A DNA stretch of 64,000 bases from Augochlora pura. Lineage: Eukaryota > Arthropoda > Insecta > Hymenoptera > Halictidae. The notes under the pieces are model-generated. The model worked only from the letters and a program-made list of their open reading frames with translations, had not been told where the DNA came from and ran no database searches. Positions 13,878 to 27,164 of this stretch are shown one piece after another. The DNA is taken from positions 3,844,001-3,908,000 of the forward strand of contig NC_135780.1 of NCBI RefSeq assembly GCF_028453695.1. Direction: 5' to 3'. The stretch's first letter is position 1. The number at the start of each line of letters is the position of its first letter. The position numbers and the translations under genes were made by a program.

Positions 13878-14056
13878 TATAGCTCTCATTGCGACGCGAG
13901 CCTATGCGCTATAAAATAATTTATTTTTGTTATTCCATCTTCCAAACCACTCCATATGATTCGTAAAATAGCTCTCACCGCGATGCGAGCCTGTGCGCCA
14001 TAGAAATACCTTATTTTTGCTATACGGTCCTCCAAGACGCTTCATAAGATTCGCAA
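13878..14056. repeat. 89-bp tandem duplication
   Basis: Two head-to-tail copies (13878-13966 and 13967-14056) share AGCTCTCAYYGCGAYGCGAG, TTATTTTTG and GATTCGYAA. They differ at roughly one base in six, so the duplication is not recent. Confidence 0.85.
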
Positions 14057-15065
14057 GCGTTCGTCGGAAGGTGGCGAGCGTGAAGGATCGTTTTATCTGG
14101 AGCCACGTCGCGCAAAAAGAGCGGCTGAAACCGTTGGCACGGTTTTCCAGCCGCGCTCAGCCAGATTATATTTCAATGGCAGCGAGGACGACGGACCCTC
14201 GCGCAACCAACCCCCGTGCGGCCGAATTCTCCTATAGCGAGTGGCTTAGCGCAAATGGGATCTCGCCGTGGCGTTACGACGGTTTTAATGCCGGGAATAT
14301 CCCGTCATAAACATATGTAGACGCACCGCGAATCATCCACGGAATTTGTCTTACTAGATCCAAGTATTTCGTACGGCTTTAGCCATCGCGCGCTACGTGA
14401 ATTATTATGCCGGCGTCGAGATGGCACGCATAATCCGGAGAACACGCGACCGATCATAATTTCTACGGTTGAAAATTTCGGTAAAAATCAGCGAGTATTA
14501 TCGGCAAAATCATTTCGTCATAAACGATGGAAATAAGTGCGGAAAAATTTCTTATAATATTTAAATACAGTCAAACCTGTACAAAAAAGGGCACGAAAAA
14601 AATATTCAGAAACTTCATAAATGGCTATAAGAAATCATTTTTCGCAACATATTAAAGAAAATTTTTTTTATGCGGCAGAGAGGGAGCGCATAAAAAAGTT
14701 TCATTTAGAAAATATGTCAAAGCTTTACGAAATGGCAAGAAAGTGCTTTCCAAACGAAATAAATTAAATTGCACATTGAAGCATTTGGAACAATTTTAAT
14801 TTCCAATTTTAAACATTGAGAAATTTTCAATATGTATGTTAAAATAATCGTTACTTAATCCTCTGATATTATTGGAAATTAATTCGTTTATGCTAGTAAG
14901 TTCTTATACTTCTGAACAAAATTTCATTAATTTTTTAAAAAGTCTAATATATGGTAAGGTTTACTGAGAAATTCTTCGAAAAATCATTGATCATAGAAAG
15001 CATCATCTACGAGGCACCTATAGCAGCATAACAGAGCTACGGTATAAATCTTGATATAAAAACTG

Positions 15066-15168
15066 TTAATATAAAGCTCCCTTATATGTTAATATTAAAG
15101 TTTCCTTTTATATGTTAGTTCCCTTTTTATTTAATATTAAAGTTCCCAATATATGTTAATATTAAAAA
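15066..15168. repeat. ~25-bp AT-rich minisatellite
   Basis: Four to five units of the form TTAATATTAAAGTTCCCTTATATG, varying between 17 and 27 bases. Confidence 0.7.
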
Positions 15169-16198
15169 ATGTAACGAATAGATGAACAACGTGACTTTGT
15201 CGCAAATCATGGTAATTAATTACCGTCTGGAATGTTCATTGGCGGCGTCGCTCGGCAATTCATCAAACGGACTTGCAGAAATCCTTCCCTAGTTCCCATA
15301 AATAATAAAACCGTCGCGAATACATCGGTATTCATCGAACATCCGGACAGCGGTAGCATGAAAACGTAAACAGCTAGCCGGTCCTATTAGCTCCAATTAG
15401 CTCTCTCAGTAAGAGAGAGTATGCCCGAGCACGATGCAAAGTCCGTCCAGGTGGTGTCACCTCTGGCCCGGCACACCCCTAATTAACCTCCTGTTGCATC
15501 GGGGCCAGCTCGCGACGCGATAGCGAGCGGACCGGCTAAGTAATTTATTTGTAGCCGACCCTCGGCCCGACTAAAGTTTTAATCTTTCCCCCCCCCGCCG
15601 CAACCCCCCGTGCCGGTAAACGCACTCGCGATCGGCCGTGATGTCACCGGATTAAATGCCCGAGAAATTACGCGAGGGCCGGTCGTTTAAAAGGAGGATC
15701 GGCGGGGTCGCGAGGCGACGGTCTCGGCCGCCGGGGCGAGAGAACGTTACACCTGGTGACAGTGTCGCGTCACGGGGCGTGGCAGTGGCATAGTGGTAGT
15801 GCAGGGCGAGGAGAGCGAAAGTTCGCCCCAGTGCCGCCATCCTGTCTGTAGAATTCCAGCCCCCGTGTCCGGGCGACCCACCGTTCTCGCCTCGTCGTCT
15901 CCCCGTTGCACCGCCGCCGCCGCTGCCGCTGCCGCCGTTGCCGCCGCCGCGCCAACCCCATGGGCCCGGGCGAAAGCAGCTACGGTTTCTGTAACGAGAT
16001 CCGCTAATGCAGGTACTCTCGAACAACAGACGAACGACCGACACCCTTTGTTGCACGTTCTCCGACCAAGTGCGAAATAAGGAGCTCCGACCCCTACGAC
16101 GCGTCTACAGGGTGTCCCAGTTTCCAAACGACTCCTGCGAACTAACGGAATCTAACGGTGGGGTCCGAAAAATCACTTCTTCGCGGCTAATCGCGTGT

Positions 16199-16380
16199 TT
16201 AACCCCTTCGGACTCGAGTGCTGACTCCGGGGCGTCATTGAAATTGCCATGTCACGTTTTCAAATGATTTTTCTATCGTGGAAGCTTGGATTTGTGGAAT
16301 TGTTGAAAGTGTAACTGTTGCATAAGTTGCCAGGCTCAATTTCATGTGCAGATAAAATGACTTCGAGTGTAAGGGGTTAA
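16199..16380. mobile_element. TTAA-type (piggyBac-like) MITE, short variant
   Basis: The ends are TTAA-CCCCTTCGGACTCGAG and CTTCGAGTGTAAGGGG-TTAA. Both TTAA sites are intact and the termini are inverted copies with a few mismatches. It is 182 bp long with no coding capacity. Confidence 0.75.
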
Positions 16381-17372
16381 TTATGCTTGTCATGTTTGTT
16401 AAAATAGATGAATTTCCCAATAGATATTATTAATATTTTTCTTTATTTATGCGGACTCTGTGATATGGCTTCTTGAGCATATTCTTGTTATAATTAGACT
16501 GCACATCTTTATGCGAAATAAAAATTGTCTACATCAGGTATGCAAATAAGAGCTCATTGGTGACTTATTCGTTACTTCAACGATGTCAAATAACTAAAAA
16601 TAATGTAACAATTTTTATCAATTCTTCTCATGTCCTGTATTTCTTTTACTTATTTTGCCATAAATGCATACGATCCTTTTCTGCACGCAATCTTCTCTTC
16701 GTACAATTTAGAACTCTATTACGCCCTAGTACAATATTAAATACCTTTCTATCATCGTACATTTAAATATGCGCTTTGTTGGAGCGCGATATGACTTTCC
16801 CGAAAATCGCAATGATATCTGGTTTAATTAATTATTTACTTATCGCGCGCAATCGTAAGTTTATTCTAAAATAGCTAGTGACACTTCGATGACACGAACT
16901 ATATTGCATCGCGTGAATTGAAATTGTCAGCACCGGTGAATTTGTCGATGAACGTTCCCGATAACAGATTAAAAACAACCCCTCGAGCGAGGGCTGAAAA
17001 TCTATGAAATACGAGAGCTTTTCCAAACAATAGATATTTCGCAATAGTATATTGTCAAAGGATAATTTCATCCAGATGAATCCTGTTGAAAAAATAAATT
17101 CATAATTCGTAAATCCGTCCAGAAACATTTTTTTCTACGAGAACAATAACGTCCTCTATTCTGCACGTGCTTATAACAAGACCGTGGATTTTATCTTCCA
17201 ATTAATCCATGAAGAAAGAGGTAAAATAGTAATGAAATAAAATATATATTTTTAATCTTCGATGCTAGTCATGTGCTTAACTCAATTGTTTTATTAGTTA
17301 TTTATTAAGTAAACGATTAAGTGAAAGTGTACATATACAATACACTAAGAAAAGAATCTATATATAGATAGA

Positions 17373-17452
17373 TAATACTATATGTGGCTAATACTATGTA
17401 TAGTTCGTACTATGTATAGTTAATACTATTTAAAGCTAATACTATATGCAGC
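17373..17452. repeat. 16-bp tandem repeat, five exact-length units
   Basis: Units begin at 17373, 17389, 17405, 17421 and 17437 with consensus TAATACTATGTATAGT. Every unit is exactly 16 bases and they vary mainly in the last six. Confidence 0.9.
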
Positions 17453-17734
17453 TATACCAAAAGGAATATATATTAAGAAAAATGGTAACATAGTTACGAA
17501 AGACTCCATTTGCGCAAAATCCAGCCGTGCCTAAAAGGTTAGAAAAAGACCTTGCCGCGTAGATTCGACTGCACCGCGAAAAAGCGACCAAGAGGTTCGA
17601 TATCATCTCCCCAACAAAGACTCGAAACCGACTGATACAGGCTTTCGCTTATCGACCGGTGACTGCCGAGCACTCATCGTCATTTACAAGATTCCCACTG
17701 ATTAAACGTTCCGCTCTCCGCCACAAAGGCGCTT

Positions 17735-17784
17735 GAGAGAGAAAGAGAGAAAGAGAGAAAGACAGAGAGAGAGAGAGAGAAAAC
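17735..17784. repeat. GA microsatellite
   Basis: A GAGA/GAAA tract. A second purine-rich stretch follows at 18068-18186 in the same GC-rich patch. Confidence 0.9.
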
Positions 17785-19607
17785 CCCCGTCGAGATTGAT
17801 CTCAACCTTGACAACCAGCGCAGCGACGCTCGAAAAAGCGGCGCCCCTCCGTCCGAGTAACCGGCAGCGAGTAACTCACCCCGTTCGCGAAGGAGAGCCC
17901 CGAAACGCGGCATAGAGTCTCGGAACTGCTTGTCGCCCGAAAGATCATCGTCGCGGCTCGCTCGTCTATTTCGGGTGGCGGGCGACCGTGATCCGTAAAA
18001 TTTTTTAATAGGTCTTCCAGGTTGGCAACCGCCCTGTCTGCGAGCTCGTTCCTCTTTTTGCTCGTGCGAGCGAGCGATAGAGAGGGATGAAGAGGGAGAG
18101 AGCGCGCGAGAGGAAGAGGGATGAAAAGGGAGACGGAGAAAGCGAGAGAGGTAGAGAGAGGAAGAGGGACAGAAAGGGAGAGGAAAGTTTGCCCCAGTAC
18201 GTTGCACCCTCTCTCTCTCTTCCGCCCCTTTGTGCAGCGGTGGCTTGGTCTCCGTCGAGCAGCCGGCGGCCCCCCTGCCAACCCCTACTACAGGGTGTCG
18301 TCCCTCCAGGCGTCACAGGCCGCCAACCCTCTCCGACATCCCGGTACTCCCGTATTCCTGTTTCGCCGCCCCCGAGTCCGCTGCACCGCCGCCGAATCAA
18401 TACCGGCAGACATCCTAACTCACTGGAGGTCAATGCCTCGTTCCCGCGAGCGCCGACGACCTCAACCTCCTACCTTCCCTAGCCTACAATCTCCTTCCAG
18501 AACTTCGAAGCCAGACGATGCTCCCTCCCCACCCCCCCACCCCTCTCGCCCCCCCCTCTCCTCTCCTCTCCTGCCACCCCGCGCCGCGCCGCGACGCCCC
18601 GCACCTCTCTCGCCCCGTTACCACCGCGCCTCCCCTACGCTGCCAACCCCCGTTCCACCACTTTGTTTCTTCTCCCGCTCTATTTTTACTTTTATTCGGA
18701 ACCTAATGTCGCGGACCCTATTTTCGTTCCTGCCGCGCTTTCCTCGGATCCGGTTCCCCGAATTCCGGGGGCTCGGGGGCGCCAAGGTGCTTCATCTAGC
18801 CGGATTTACGCGGCCCCGCTCCTCCCCTCCCACCCCCGCCCCTTTGTTCGCCGCACTTTTCGATCCCGCAGGCTTTCGTTTCTTTACCGCGGCTTTCGCG
18901 TTCCGATCGCGAATCTTTCCCCCCCGCACCCTTCGCGCTCGCGACACGACGACTATCTTTTCACCACTTTGCTGCCGACCAACAGCGATACACCAATTTT
19001 TCTTCGAAATCTACCACATTCTTTCGCTCGTCTCGCTTTCAATCTCTCGTTTATTAGCTGTCGCTTCGACCCGCCGTGCTAACGATTTTTTTTCATCGTT
19101 GTTTGTTATAACCGTTTGACGCGCGACTCGACAACCTGCTGATGGAAATTTTTAATAATAACTTTATAACGCTCCGCGCTGTGACGTGTTTCATAGCTGG
19201 TTTGGTCAACGGTTCTTTGTACAAATTAATTTCCATTTGTTGATCGTTTCTTCGCCGCTTAGGCGCTGATAGTTTTATACCAGGGATATTTGTGCAAGTT
19301 GTTACAATTTTTTTAATGAGATTTGTTAATTTTGTGGTGAATTTTTAGGGCTTCTTTTATATATATATTTCTTTTATTCTTCTGTGGCAATTTTCGTTTC
19401 TTCGCATCTTCGTTGAATTCTATGAGCTGTCAACAATATTTAATTATTCAGATATATAACGCAGAATATTTACTTTTTAAGAAATTATTAGAATAAAGAA
19501 ACTAGTCATTTTAATTATGTAATTTTCTTTCATTTTTGTTTTATATTTCTTCTCCGATTTCGACAATACACCTGTATCGGAATTAAGGTACTGCCCCGTC
19601 TCTCAAG

Positions 19608-19690
19608 TTGACCCTTCGCACTCGAAGCCGTTGTAATTGTAAATTTAAAACAATTTCTCTGTATTTCTATTTTCGAGTGCAAAGGGTTAA
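19608..19690. mobile_element. TTAA-type MITE, 83-bp internally deleted copy
   Basis: The left end is TTGA-CCCTTCGCACTCGAAGCC and the right end is TCGAGTGCAAAGGG-TTAA. The left subterminal region (about 50 bases) is kept and most of the interior is missing. A second right-end-like motif, CAGTGCGAATGG-TTAA, follows at 19704-19719 and suggests a nested or decayed insertion. Confidence 0.7.
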
Positions 19691-20447
19691 GTCGCACTTG
19701 TTACAGTGCGAATGGTTAATTTTCTCGTGCGTCGTACGAAGTCTCGCGAGCATCGCGGAACACCATCGAACATTATCGAACATCGTCGAACGTCGTGAAG
19801 TGACATAGAACACTCCCGGTATTGACAGAAGGGATTTACCGAATCGGCTTTTTTTTCCGTTGCTCGCTCGTTCCCACTGTTTTCCAATCGCTCGCCATCT
19901 TGCTCGCCCGAGCGGACGATTTCCTTTCCCGCCTCCTCAATTTAATTCTACGACTTCTGTCGCTGTTTCGCTGCCGTTCGCCCCTCAGACGCATCTCCGC
20001 TCGACTCCGTCTTGCGCGGCCACCATAGCGGGGGAGGAGGGAGGAGGGGCGGTTGGAAAAGTTTGTTTGGCTGGCTGGCTCGAAAACCGATTTTCATGTT
20101 TCCACGAATACGATTATGGCACACACGGATCGAAGCGGAACGTTACTTTCGCCCCGTCTAATCGGCTGGCCGCCATTCCCAGCCACTGGGTTTCTTGTTT
20201 ACGGGGAGGGAGAGAGAGAGGGTTATGGGAATTTCGCGCCCGTGCGTCTGCCGGCGAATGTTACGGTGCCACTGTCACGGGGGCAGATTTCGACGAACTT
20301 TCAGAGCTGCGATTCTAAAAACGGCGAGCTTAAAAATCGACGGAAAGCATCTTCTTTTTATATTATGCAAATTCATATTTTCGGTAAAGAAAATTTCCTG
20401 TGGAAAATAAAACATTTTTCCTGTATTTTATATATTTATCGTAGGTA

Positions 20448-20660
20448 TTAACCCTTTGCACTCGAAGCCATTTCAACTGCAAATCTAAAATAATTTTTCT
20501 GGCTTCTAGTGTCTCCATTTTATGTAACAATATTTATTTTATGCGTATGAAATAGTTAATAGTTAAACTTTTAACAATTTTTAGATCTAAGCTTTTAATA
20601 TCTATTATATTTATAAAATAAAGAAAATTACTCTTTAAAAATTCTTTCAATTAAATAAAT
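20448..20660. mobile_element. TTAA-type MITE, left end and body only
   Basis: The left end is TTAA-CCCTTTGCACTCGAAGCC, followed by the family subterminal sequence (ATTTCAACTGCAAATC). No matching right end is visible. The AT-rich body runs into another TTAA element beginning at 20662, so the right end may have been lost or replaced. Confidence 0.6.
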
Positions 20661-20661
20661 G

Positions 20662-20895
20662 TTAACACGTTGAGCGCTGCTTCATCCAAATATGGGTGAC
20701 ACTAATTTTTGACCAATCTTGAAAATTCTTTTCATCGTAATATATTTGAACAAATTGAATTTGGCTAGAATGTTTCGGACGTGAAAGAGTTCTAACGTCA
20801 CCCCCTACGATAAATATTAACTTGCTAGTTACTCTACAATTAATTAAATTGTTATAACTATGTAGGGACTTTAATGGTCGATTGTCGGCGCTTAA
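20662..20895. mobile_element. Second type of TTAA-flanked element
   Basis: It begins TTAA-CACGTTGAGCGCTG and ends GTCGGCGC-TTAA; GCGC near both ends can pair as an imperfect inverted terminus with a few bases deleted at the right. The sequence on its left (20570-20660) resembles the sequence on its right (20925-21015), sharing a block like AAAAATTCTTYCARTTAAAT, so the element may sit in a local duplication. Confidence 0.4.
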
Positions 20896-21923
20896 TAAAT
20901 ATTAAAGAAATATTTGCGCGTCTAACAAAATTTACTGATATCTAAATATTATTATAAAATATACAAGAATACGAAACTCGCCATCCAAAAATTCTTCCAG
21001 TTAAATAAGTCTTAATTGTTAAAGAATAATCAATGAAGTAACGTCTAAGAAGCATGATAATCTGCACAGTAAATAGATCAGCAGGACCGTTTAATCTTGA
21101 TCAGCATACTTTGCCGGGTAGACGTTGCTCAGCCGGAAACGAAACTTAATTACGAAAGGCCGGGCACGTGCCGAGCGTGAGAATGTCGCGAACGTCGGCG
21201 AAGCCTCGCGAAAACGCTGATTCCTGCGCGATAAAGAACGCGGCTGGATCGCGGCGCTCTCGCGGAAAACTCTCTGGAAGCCAGGAGGCTGAAGAGATAC
21301 GAAAGGGAAACGAACCCCCGAGCTACGCCAGTGGGAACAGTTCCGCGGGATGCAGTGGCGTGCCCAAGAGACAAAGACATTGACATTCAAAAGAGAGACC
21401 CTCCTTTATCGTGCCTCTTCACATCAGACGAACGCTAATCCCTCTCCTCCCTCCGGCCCCCTCCGGCCGATCCTCGCGTTGCACGTAGCCGCGGCTCGAA
21501 CCTGTGGAGGAACACGTTCCGGGGGCCGCGCGTGCGCCCTGTGCACCCTCTTCGACTTCACCCCTTTACCTTGGTCATTTGCATCTTTTTGCAATTCCTC
21601 GGGAAAACGCGCCGGCAATTCCTGATGAACCCGGCTCTACCCCCTCCGCGCCCCTCCGGCCATGCCGGTGCGCGACGTAGCCGTGACCGAACCAGCCGGA
21701 TCTCTTCGCTCGGGATATTAATTCAATTTCTTTGACCCCGTTGTCCACCACTTGTTCCTGCACGGTCTCGTTCCTACAGCCGCGATCGGAACTAGTTTGT
21801 CACCCCCTTAAACGAACCGTTCCTTCTTCAAAAATCGGATCCGGAACCCTTGCCGGTTTAAACGAAATTTTTGGAAATTTTTAACATTGTGTCATTTTAT
21901 TGAAATTATATGAAATTTGTATC

Positions 21924-22036
21924 ATTTTATTTTAGTTTGTTTTAGTTATATTTTAATTCTATTTTAGTTTGTTTTAGTTATATTTCAGTTTTATTTTTGT
22001 TTTAATTTAGCTTCATTTTAGTTTTATTTTAGTTTG
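21924..22036. repeat. ~32-bp TTTTAGTT-rich repeat
   Basis: ATTTTAGTTTGTTTTAGTTA occurs at 21929 and again at 21961, followed by shorter TTTTAGTTT units. One strand is strongly T-rich. Confidence 0.7.
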
Positions 22037-25000
22037 ATGTTATTCTTATTTAATTTTTATTTTATTCTTATTACTTTTCATTTTATTTCATTCTTTCCGT
22101 TTCTTTTTCAACATTTTCATAGGAACTCTCCACGTTCTTCGACATTTTTAAACAAACTTCTAAGGTATGTAAATATTTTTACAAGAACTAATTGTGCCCC
22201 CGAACATTTTTATTCGAATTTCCTGCGTTCATAAAAATTATTGTTCTAGTTATGGAATTTTTATGGAACGACATGTAACAAATAAATTTAAATAAAACAT
22301 GTTTCTAAAATTCTAGATCCACAGGGTAGTAACAACAATTGCTGTGAAACCGATTCCAAAGAACCACGTTAATTCGACGAGAGTTCCGACTCTGCTAGAA
22401 TAAAAATACCGTAAAGCGACGGTATTTTTTGGTTAACGTTTTAGGGACAAGGGATGCCCGACGCATCGGCCGCAAAGGACGAGGTATTTGCACTAGACCT
22501 AGAGAAAAACAGTGCTCAGGCCCGGGGGGGTGTGTGCATAAAATTAGACGGTGCATTCAACTCTGTTGAAACTGTGCCAAGATGGGCTTGGACGATTGGT
22601 ATCTTCTTGTTCCACGGATGCTGCGGCACGACGCTGCAGCAGCCAGGATGGCACCAATGCCCCCGTTCCAAACTCGATTCGAACGCTTTCCACGTTGCCA
22701 TGACAAATTGCCTTTCAGCTATGCGGCACGTGATACGCGCGCGCCCTTAAAAATCCTTCCGTGTGTGTGCGTAGAAACTGCGATCGTACGTCGTGTGCGG
22801 GACATTTGTTTTCGCGATCCCCGAAGCGTCGACAAAGAAAATTGATTAATCGGTCTCGCGACTTTCTTTTCGAGATATAGATCGCGATTAGCATTTCTAA
22901 CGTTAACCATAATTAAAATTGTATCGTACACGTTGACACAGATTCCATGGATGTTGAAGAAATAATCTTATATTATTATATTAATCTTATATTTTAGTTT
23001 TATATATTCATATATATATATGTGAAAAATTATAGTAAATTGTTCTATTAAAAGTATACCTTTTCCACAACTCTTCCTGCAATTATATTATTTAATTGCT
23101 TATTTATTTATTTGTATACGAACTGGAATCCCTTTATATACATATTAGTTTATATTTATACGAGAACAGGATCGTTATATTGATTATGTGATCGCACTGG
23201 CGATAATAATTATGTAATTGACATTTAAAGGTTAAGGTTAAGGATTAACAAAAGAATTTACGGAATTATTTATCATTTCCCCAATGTCAGTTTGATCTCG
23301 AAAGACACATCATACCACAGAGAGTTAAATCATTTAATCGGAATATTCGACGTCTTCCTATCCGATGTACAAATCTGCGATATTTCTATTATCCAAACAC
23401 GAAAACCCGCAATCATTTGCGGCGTTGCATCTGGCGGGCATCGACAGAGATTTTCACGCAGAAAGTGTAACGAGAAAGCCGCGAGCGTCTGGTCGCCGAA
23501 CATTTTCAGGGAGCCTCGCGCGCGTGTGCGCTATTAAACTCGGCGATCGTTTCTAACCTCGCCTACCGTTTATTTATGTAGAAACTCGACGATCATCAAT
23601 CAGACGGGTTACATCGGCGCACGCGATAGAACAGACCGTGTGATCCCTCTGTTCGCCGCGCGCAACGTTACGCCGCAGATACAAATCGGGCGCTGTGTCG
23701 GCCGCGCGATTTCGGGCGCCGCCGACGAAAAGAGAAAACGGAGAGAGGTTCGGGCGAGAACGGTTCCCTTTTTTAATTATTTTTTAACGACGACTAAATG
23801 TTATATATCCCGAGCATTATCGCGCGGGAGACCCGGAGAACGCGAAACCCGGCCTGAATGCCGGATCCTCGTTAAATCGCTCTTTGAAAAGCGGTGCCGG
23901 GGAGAGTCCTGGGCCCGGGCGCACGGGGAGACAAAACGAAGAAGAGCAAGAAAGTCAGCCCTTCAAACCCCCGGCGACACGCTCGAATACGCTAACGAGT
24001 GTTCTATTTTTCAAGAGCACTATGTTTACCGGTGTCGGCGCGGTGTCTGCCGACCTCCCCCGCCCCTAGACGTGCATTCTCTCCTTCCCCTCCACCCTCC
24101 CCACCTCCCTACGTCCCTCCGTCCCTCCCGGAGGAGCGCGACAGACGAGCCGGAGGCCCGTCTCGATGTGTGACGACGACGTCGACCAAGGGAATGGAGC
24201 AGACAGACATTGCACTTTCCCTCACCCTGGCCTGGCCACCCTCGCCACTTTGCCCTCCGACTTTCATATCCTCCGACGCGACCCCCACCAACCCGGACGC
24301 CACGGCCGACGCCGGCTCCGACGCCGACGCCGACGCCGAGCGTCGGCCCGCCGTGGTCGATGCCGATGACGACGCAGTGGTGGACAACCTACGCTGCATT
24401 AAGAAAGTCAAGTTCACCCTGCATGGGGGCGCGAACCGCCTATCAGATCCCCGCGTCAACGCTGCCGCGGATCGATCCCAAGACGAATCAATTTTTTTAT
24501 GTTAACCTCCCTCCTTCGTCGCGTTAATGTTATCCTGAATCAGAATCTGACTCATCCCTTGTCAAAAATTAAGGAATTAAAGTGAACGAAGGTAGAATCG
24601 ACGTGGAAAGTATTTGTACAGCAGTAGTTCTTATCTTAATATTTTATCTCCGTATTGATATTTTATTAGATCTCAATATTTTATGATCTAACCGAGTGAT
24701 TTAAATTTTTTAGGGATGCTCATACTGTCGGAAATTTTTACTTGTGCGTTAAGATGTAATTTATGCACAGTGAAATGTTAGAAAGACTAGCAAAATAAAT
24801 TATAGAGCAGTAGTACATTAATTTAATTGTACGTTAGCTTAATGATAGATATTGTCTAATATTTTGGACAAAAATCAATGCGTCGTCGTTCACTTAATAA
24901 CAATACTTAAAAGAAGCATTTCTGAGTCTCAACAAGAATTCTGTGTGCTTCAGAATGCAGATTTCTTTTGAATAAAGTAGTGCAATAAAATTCCCCACAA

Positions 25001-25464
25001 AATCATTTTATTCGGATTAAAAGTAGACATCTTCAAAACCAATAAACAATCACGTGGTTCACGGTATAGTGAACAATCGTACACTGAACTTTAAGGTAAC
25101 ATACTGTACTTTCTTGCCCATGAGTCACCATTAGAAGTTCCATGCACGGGTTACTACTAATACTGTCTTTTGAGAAACAGCGAGAACTCATTCAAGGACC
25201 TAATACTTTTCCTTACATTCGCTGACGGAACCATCTAGATACCATCTAACCGAACACTCCTGGGACACCCTACGCAGAAATTATCGGTAGCGTCAACGAT
25301 GTTACATGATAAATTCGAGTACAAAGGTCAACCCTCGCTTAGACGATCTCACGACAGCAGTTTCGCCGGTAAACCACGGCCTGCTGAGTAGAAGGGAGAT
25401 GGGTATCTCGCCCTTGAGGTCGATAGACGATTAAATGGAGGCTCATTTTCCGAAGAGGAGGCAC

Positions 25465-25465
<1 letters not shown>

Positions 25466-25512
<47 letters not shown>

Positions 25513-25516
25513 GTCT
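25466..25516. repeat. CT microsatellite
   Basis: About 23 TC units with a final TTTC interruption, in a GC-rich patch. Confidence 0.95.
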
Positions 25517-26037
25517 GCGCCCGGTGCCAGCAAAACATGGAGGCTCCGAGGCAACGGCGAACTGTGCCAACAGTGAAATCTCGCTCGTTATCTCTGCATT
25601 TTTGTGGTTGGCGTAGCAACGGCGTCGTCGCCGGGGGAGAGAGAAGCGTATCAGGCTCCGCGGCCGTAAACACCGGGAGATACTTCTATGGGTACACGAC
25701 CTTGCTCGCTAGATACCGCAATTTGACTTTCTGCAGACCGTCTTTGTTCTCGCTGGCTGCACCCTTCGCCGGAACGTTAGCCTTGTCGCCTAACCTCGCG
25801 CTCGTCGGAATCGATATCGTCGAGCGAGTCCTCCTCTTCTTATTCTTCTTATTCTTCTTCGTCGTCCCGATGAGAACATTCTTGCGGCAGATTAAAAAAC
25901 CATTATACCGGCCCCCCCTATTCTTCGATTTATCTGAATTGTACCCCTAAGCCGGCGATCCTCTTTCGGTTCGACTTTGGGAAATTCGACGTTCGTGGAC
26001 GGCCGAAGAATTTTCTCATTATTTTTCCATCGCAGAA

Positions 26038-26275
26038 TTAACCCTTTGCACTCGGCGCCATTTTAGCTGGATAATTTTTCTGGTTCGTGGTATTTCTATT
26101 CTATTTAACAAAATCAATTATTATGCATACAAAATTTATTTTTGTGACTCCTACCAACAGTTTTACTACTTCACAATTTTTGAATATAAACCATATTGTT
26201 GCAAAAATTATTTTCGGATGAAATAGAATAATTTTAGTGGTGTCTTAGAGTCACCACTCGAGTGCAAAGGGTTAA
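26038..26275. mobile_element. TTAA-type (piggyBac-like) MITE, best-preserved copy
   Basis: Both TTAA sites are intact. The left end is CCCTTTGCACTCGGCGCCA and the right end is CACTCGAGTGCAAAGGG, giving a clean inverted terminus of about 15 bases. It is 238 bp long, AT-rich and non-coding. This copy defines the family most clearly. Confidence 0.85.
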
Positions 26276-27164
26276 TGGTATTCTATGCTTAACGGGCCAT
26301 GCAATTTTGTGCGTTTACGATGGACGAGAAGACTGTGAATTTTTATGCTGAATAAAAGTCGACTGTGTTATTTTTGAATTAATGGAACTGTTTATTTTAA
26401 TGATTTTAACCGGTCGAATGAAAGAGTAACTTTGGATTGTTTAGTTGTCTTGTGATCGAGTTATTTTTATCATAAATTGATTATCTAGTTTGTGCCTTTT
26501 AATAGAACGTTCTAAAAGTAAAATATTTTTACAAGTTAGAATCTTATTAGTTTAATGAAAATCTGGTAATGGAAAATTAGTAATCATATTAATGAAAATC
26601 GATAAGTAAGGAATTTTGTGCTCAATTGTGTGTTACACAAGTCTTTCGCTTGCGGTTAAACGAACCAATTTTAGAAAGAAATCACTTTTGATTTCAGACG
26701 ATTTTCTTTCTCTTTATGAGTTTGCACAAACCTTTGCACATTGCAGAGAAATGAAAGTTATTAATTAGATGTTTTTAACAGCGAATGTGCTCTAATTTGT
26801 CAGGAGAAACTACTAGCTTTCGATCTTTGATACATTCAGTCACGAGGAAAAATGTGGAAAGACACGTTCGAGTCGTCTGCTTCAATCTTAAATAATCTGC
26901 TTGGGTGCACGTAGACTTTTTTTACCCAGTGTATATTGTTAGAAAAATTGCTGAATAATTGCTTTATAATTAATATATATATATGATAGATATATCATAT
27001 ATAATTACTAATTATTTTATATATAACAAATAAATAAACTTATATCTTTTGTTCAATTCTGCGTTTTGTATAATACATAATTTCTTTGGTTGAAATTTAT
27101 TTCACAGAATTACATTTGTCATAAAATATATGTTTTCAGCGCGTTAAATAAATATGACTGCGTT

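Larger units (their letters stand above)
7325..16198. other. Gene-less stretch, mosaic GC/AT
   Basis: GC-rich patches lie at about 7380-7980, 9990-10600, 11750-12400, 12780-13530, 13990-14450 and 15230-16190. AT-rich DNA fills 8400-9000, 9600-9980, 11050-11750 and 14500-15200. At 14569 a TA is followed by CAGTCAAACCTGTACAAAA, which resembles the terminus of pogo/Tc1-type elements, but no partner end is visible. The hairpin CTCTCTC-AGTAA-GAGAGAG is at 15401-15419. I see no gene. Confidence 0.65.
16381..26037. other. Gene-less stretch, mosaic GC/AT
   Basis: The GC-rich block 17530-19130 has a C-rich plus strand and yields a 332-codon Pro/Arg/Ser frame that I take as compositional. Other GC-rich patches are 19740-20330, 21100-21860, 22430-22870, 23400-24530 and 25330-26000. 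The patch 24060-24450 contains a GCCGACGCCGACGCC-type repeat read as Asp/Ala. TACAGGGTGTCG at 18288-18299 and TGGGACACCCTACGC at 25261-25275 resemble a common arthropod transposon terminus. I see no gene. Confidence 0.65.

Noticed and set aside
18121..19119. 332-codon open frame on the plus strand
   Set aside because: It lies in C-rich sequence, is mostly Pro/Arg/Ser/Phe without any domain, and several overlapping frames on both strands are also open. Compositional artefact.
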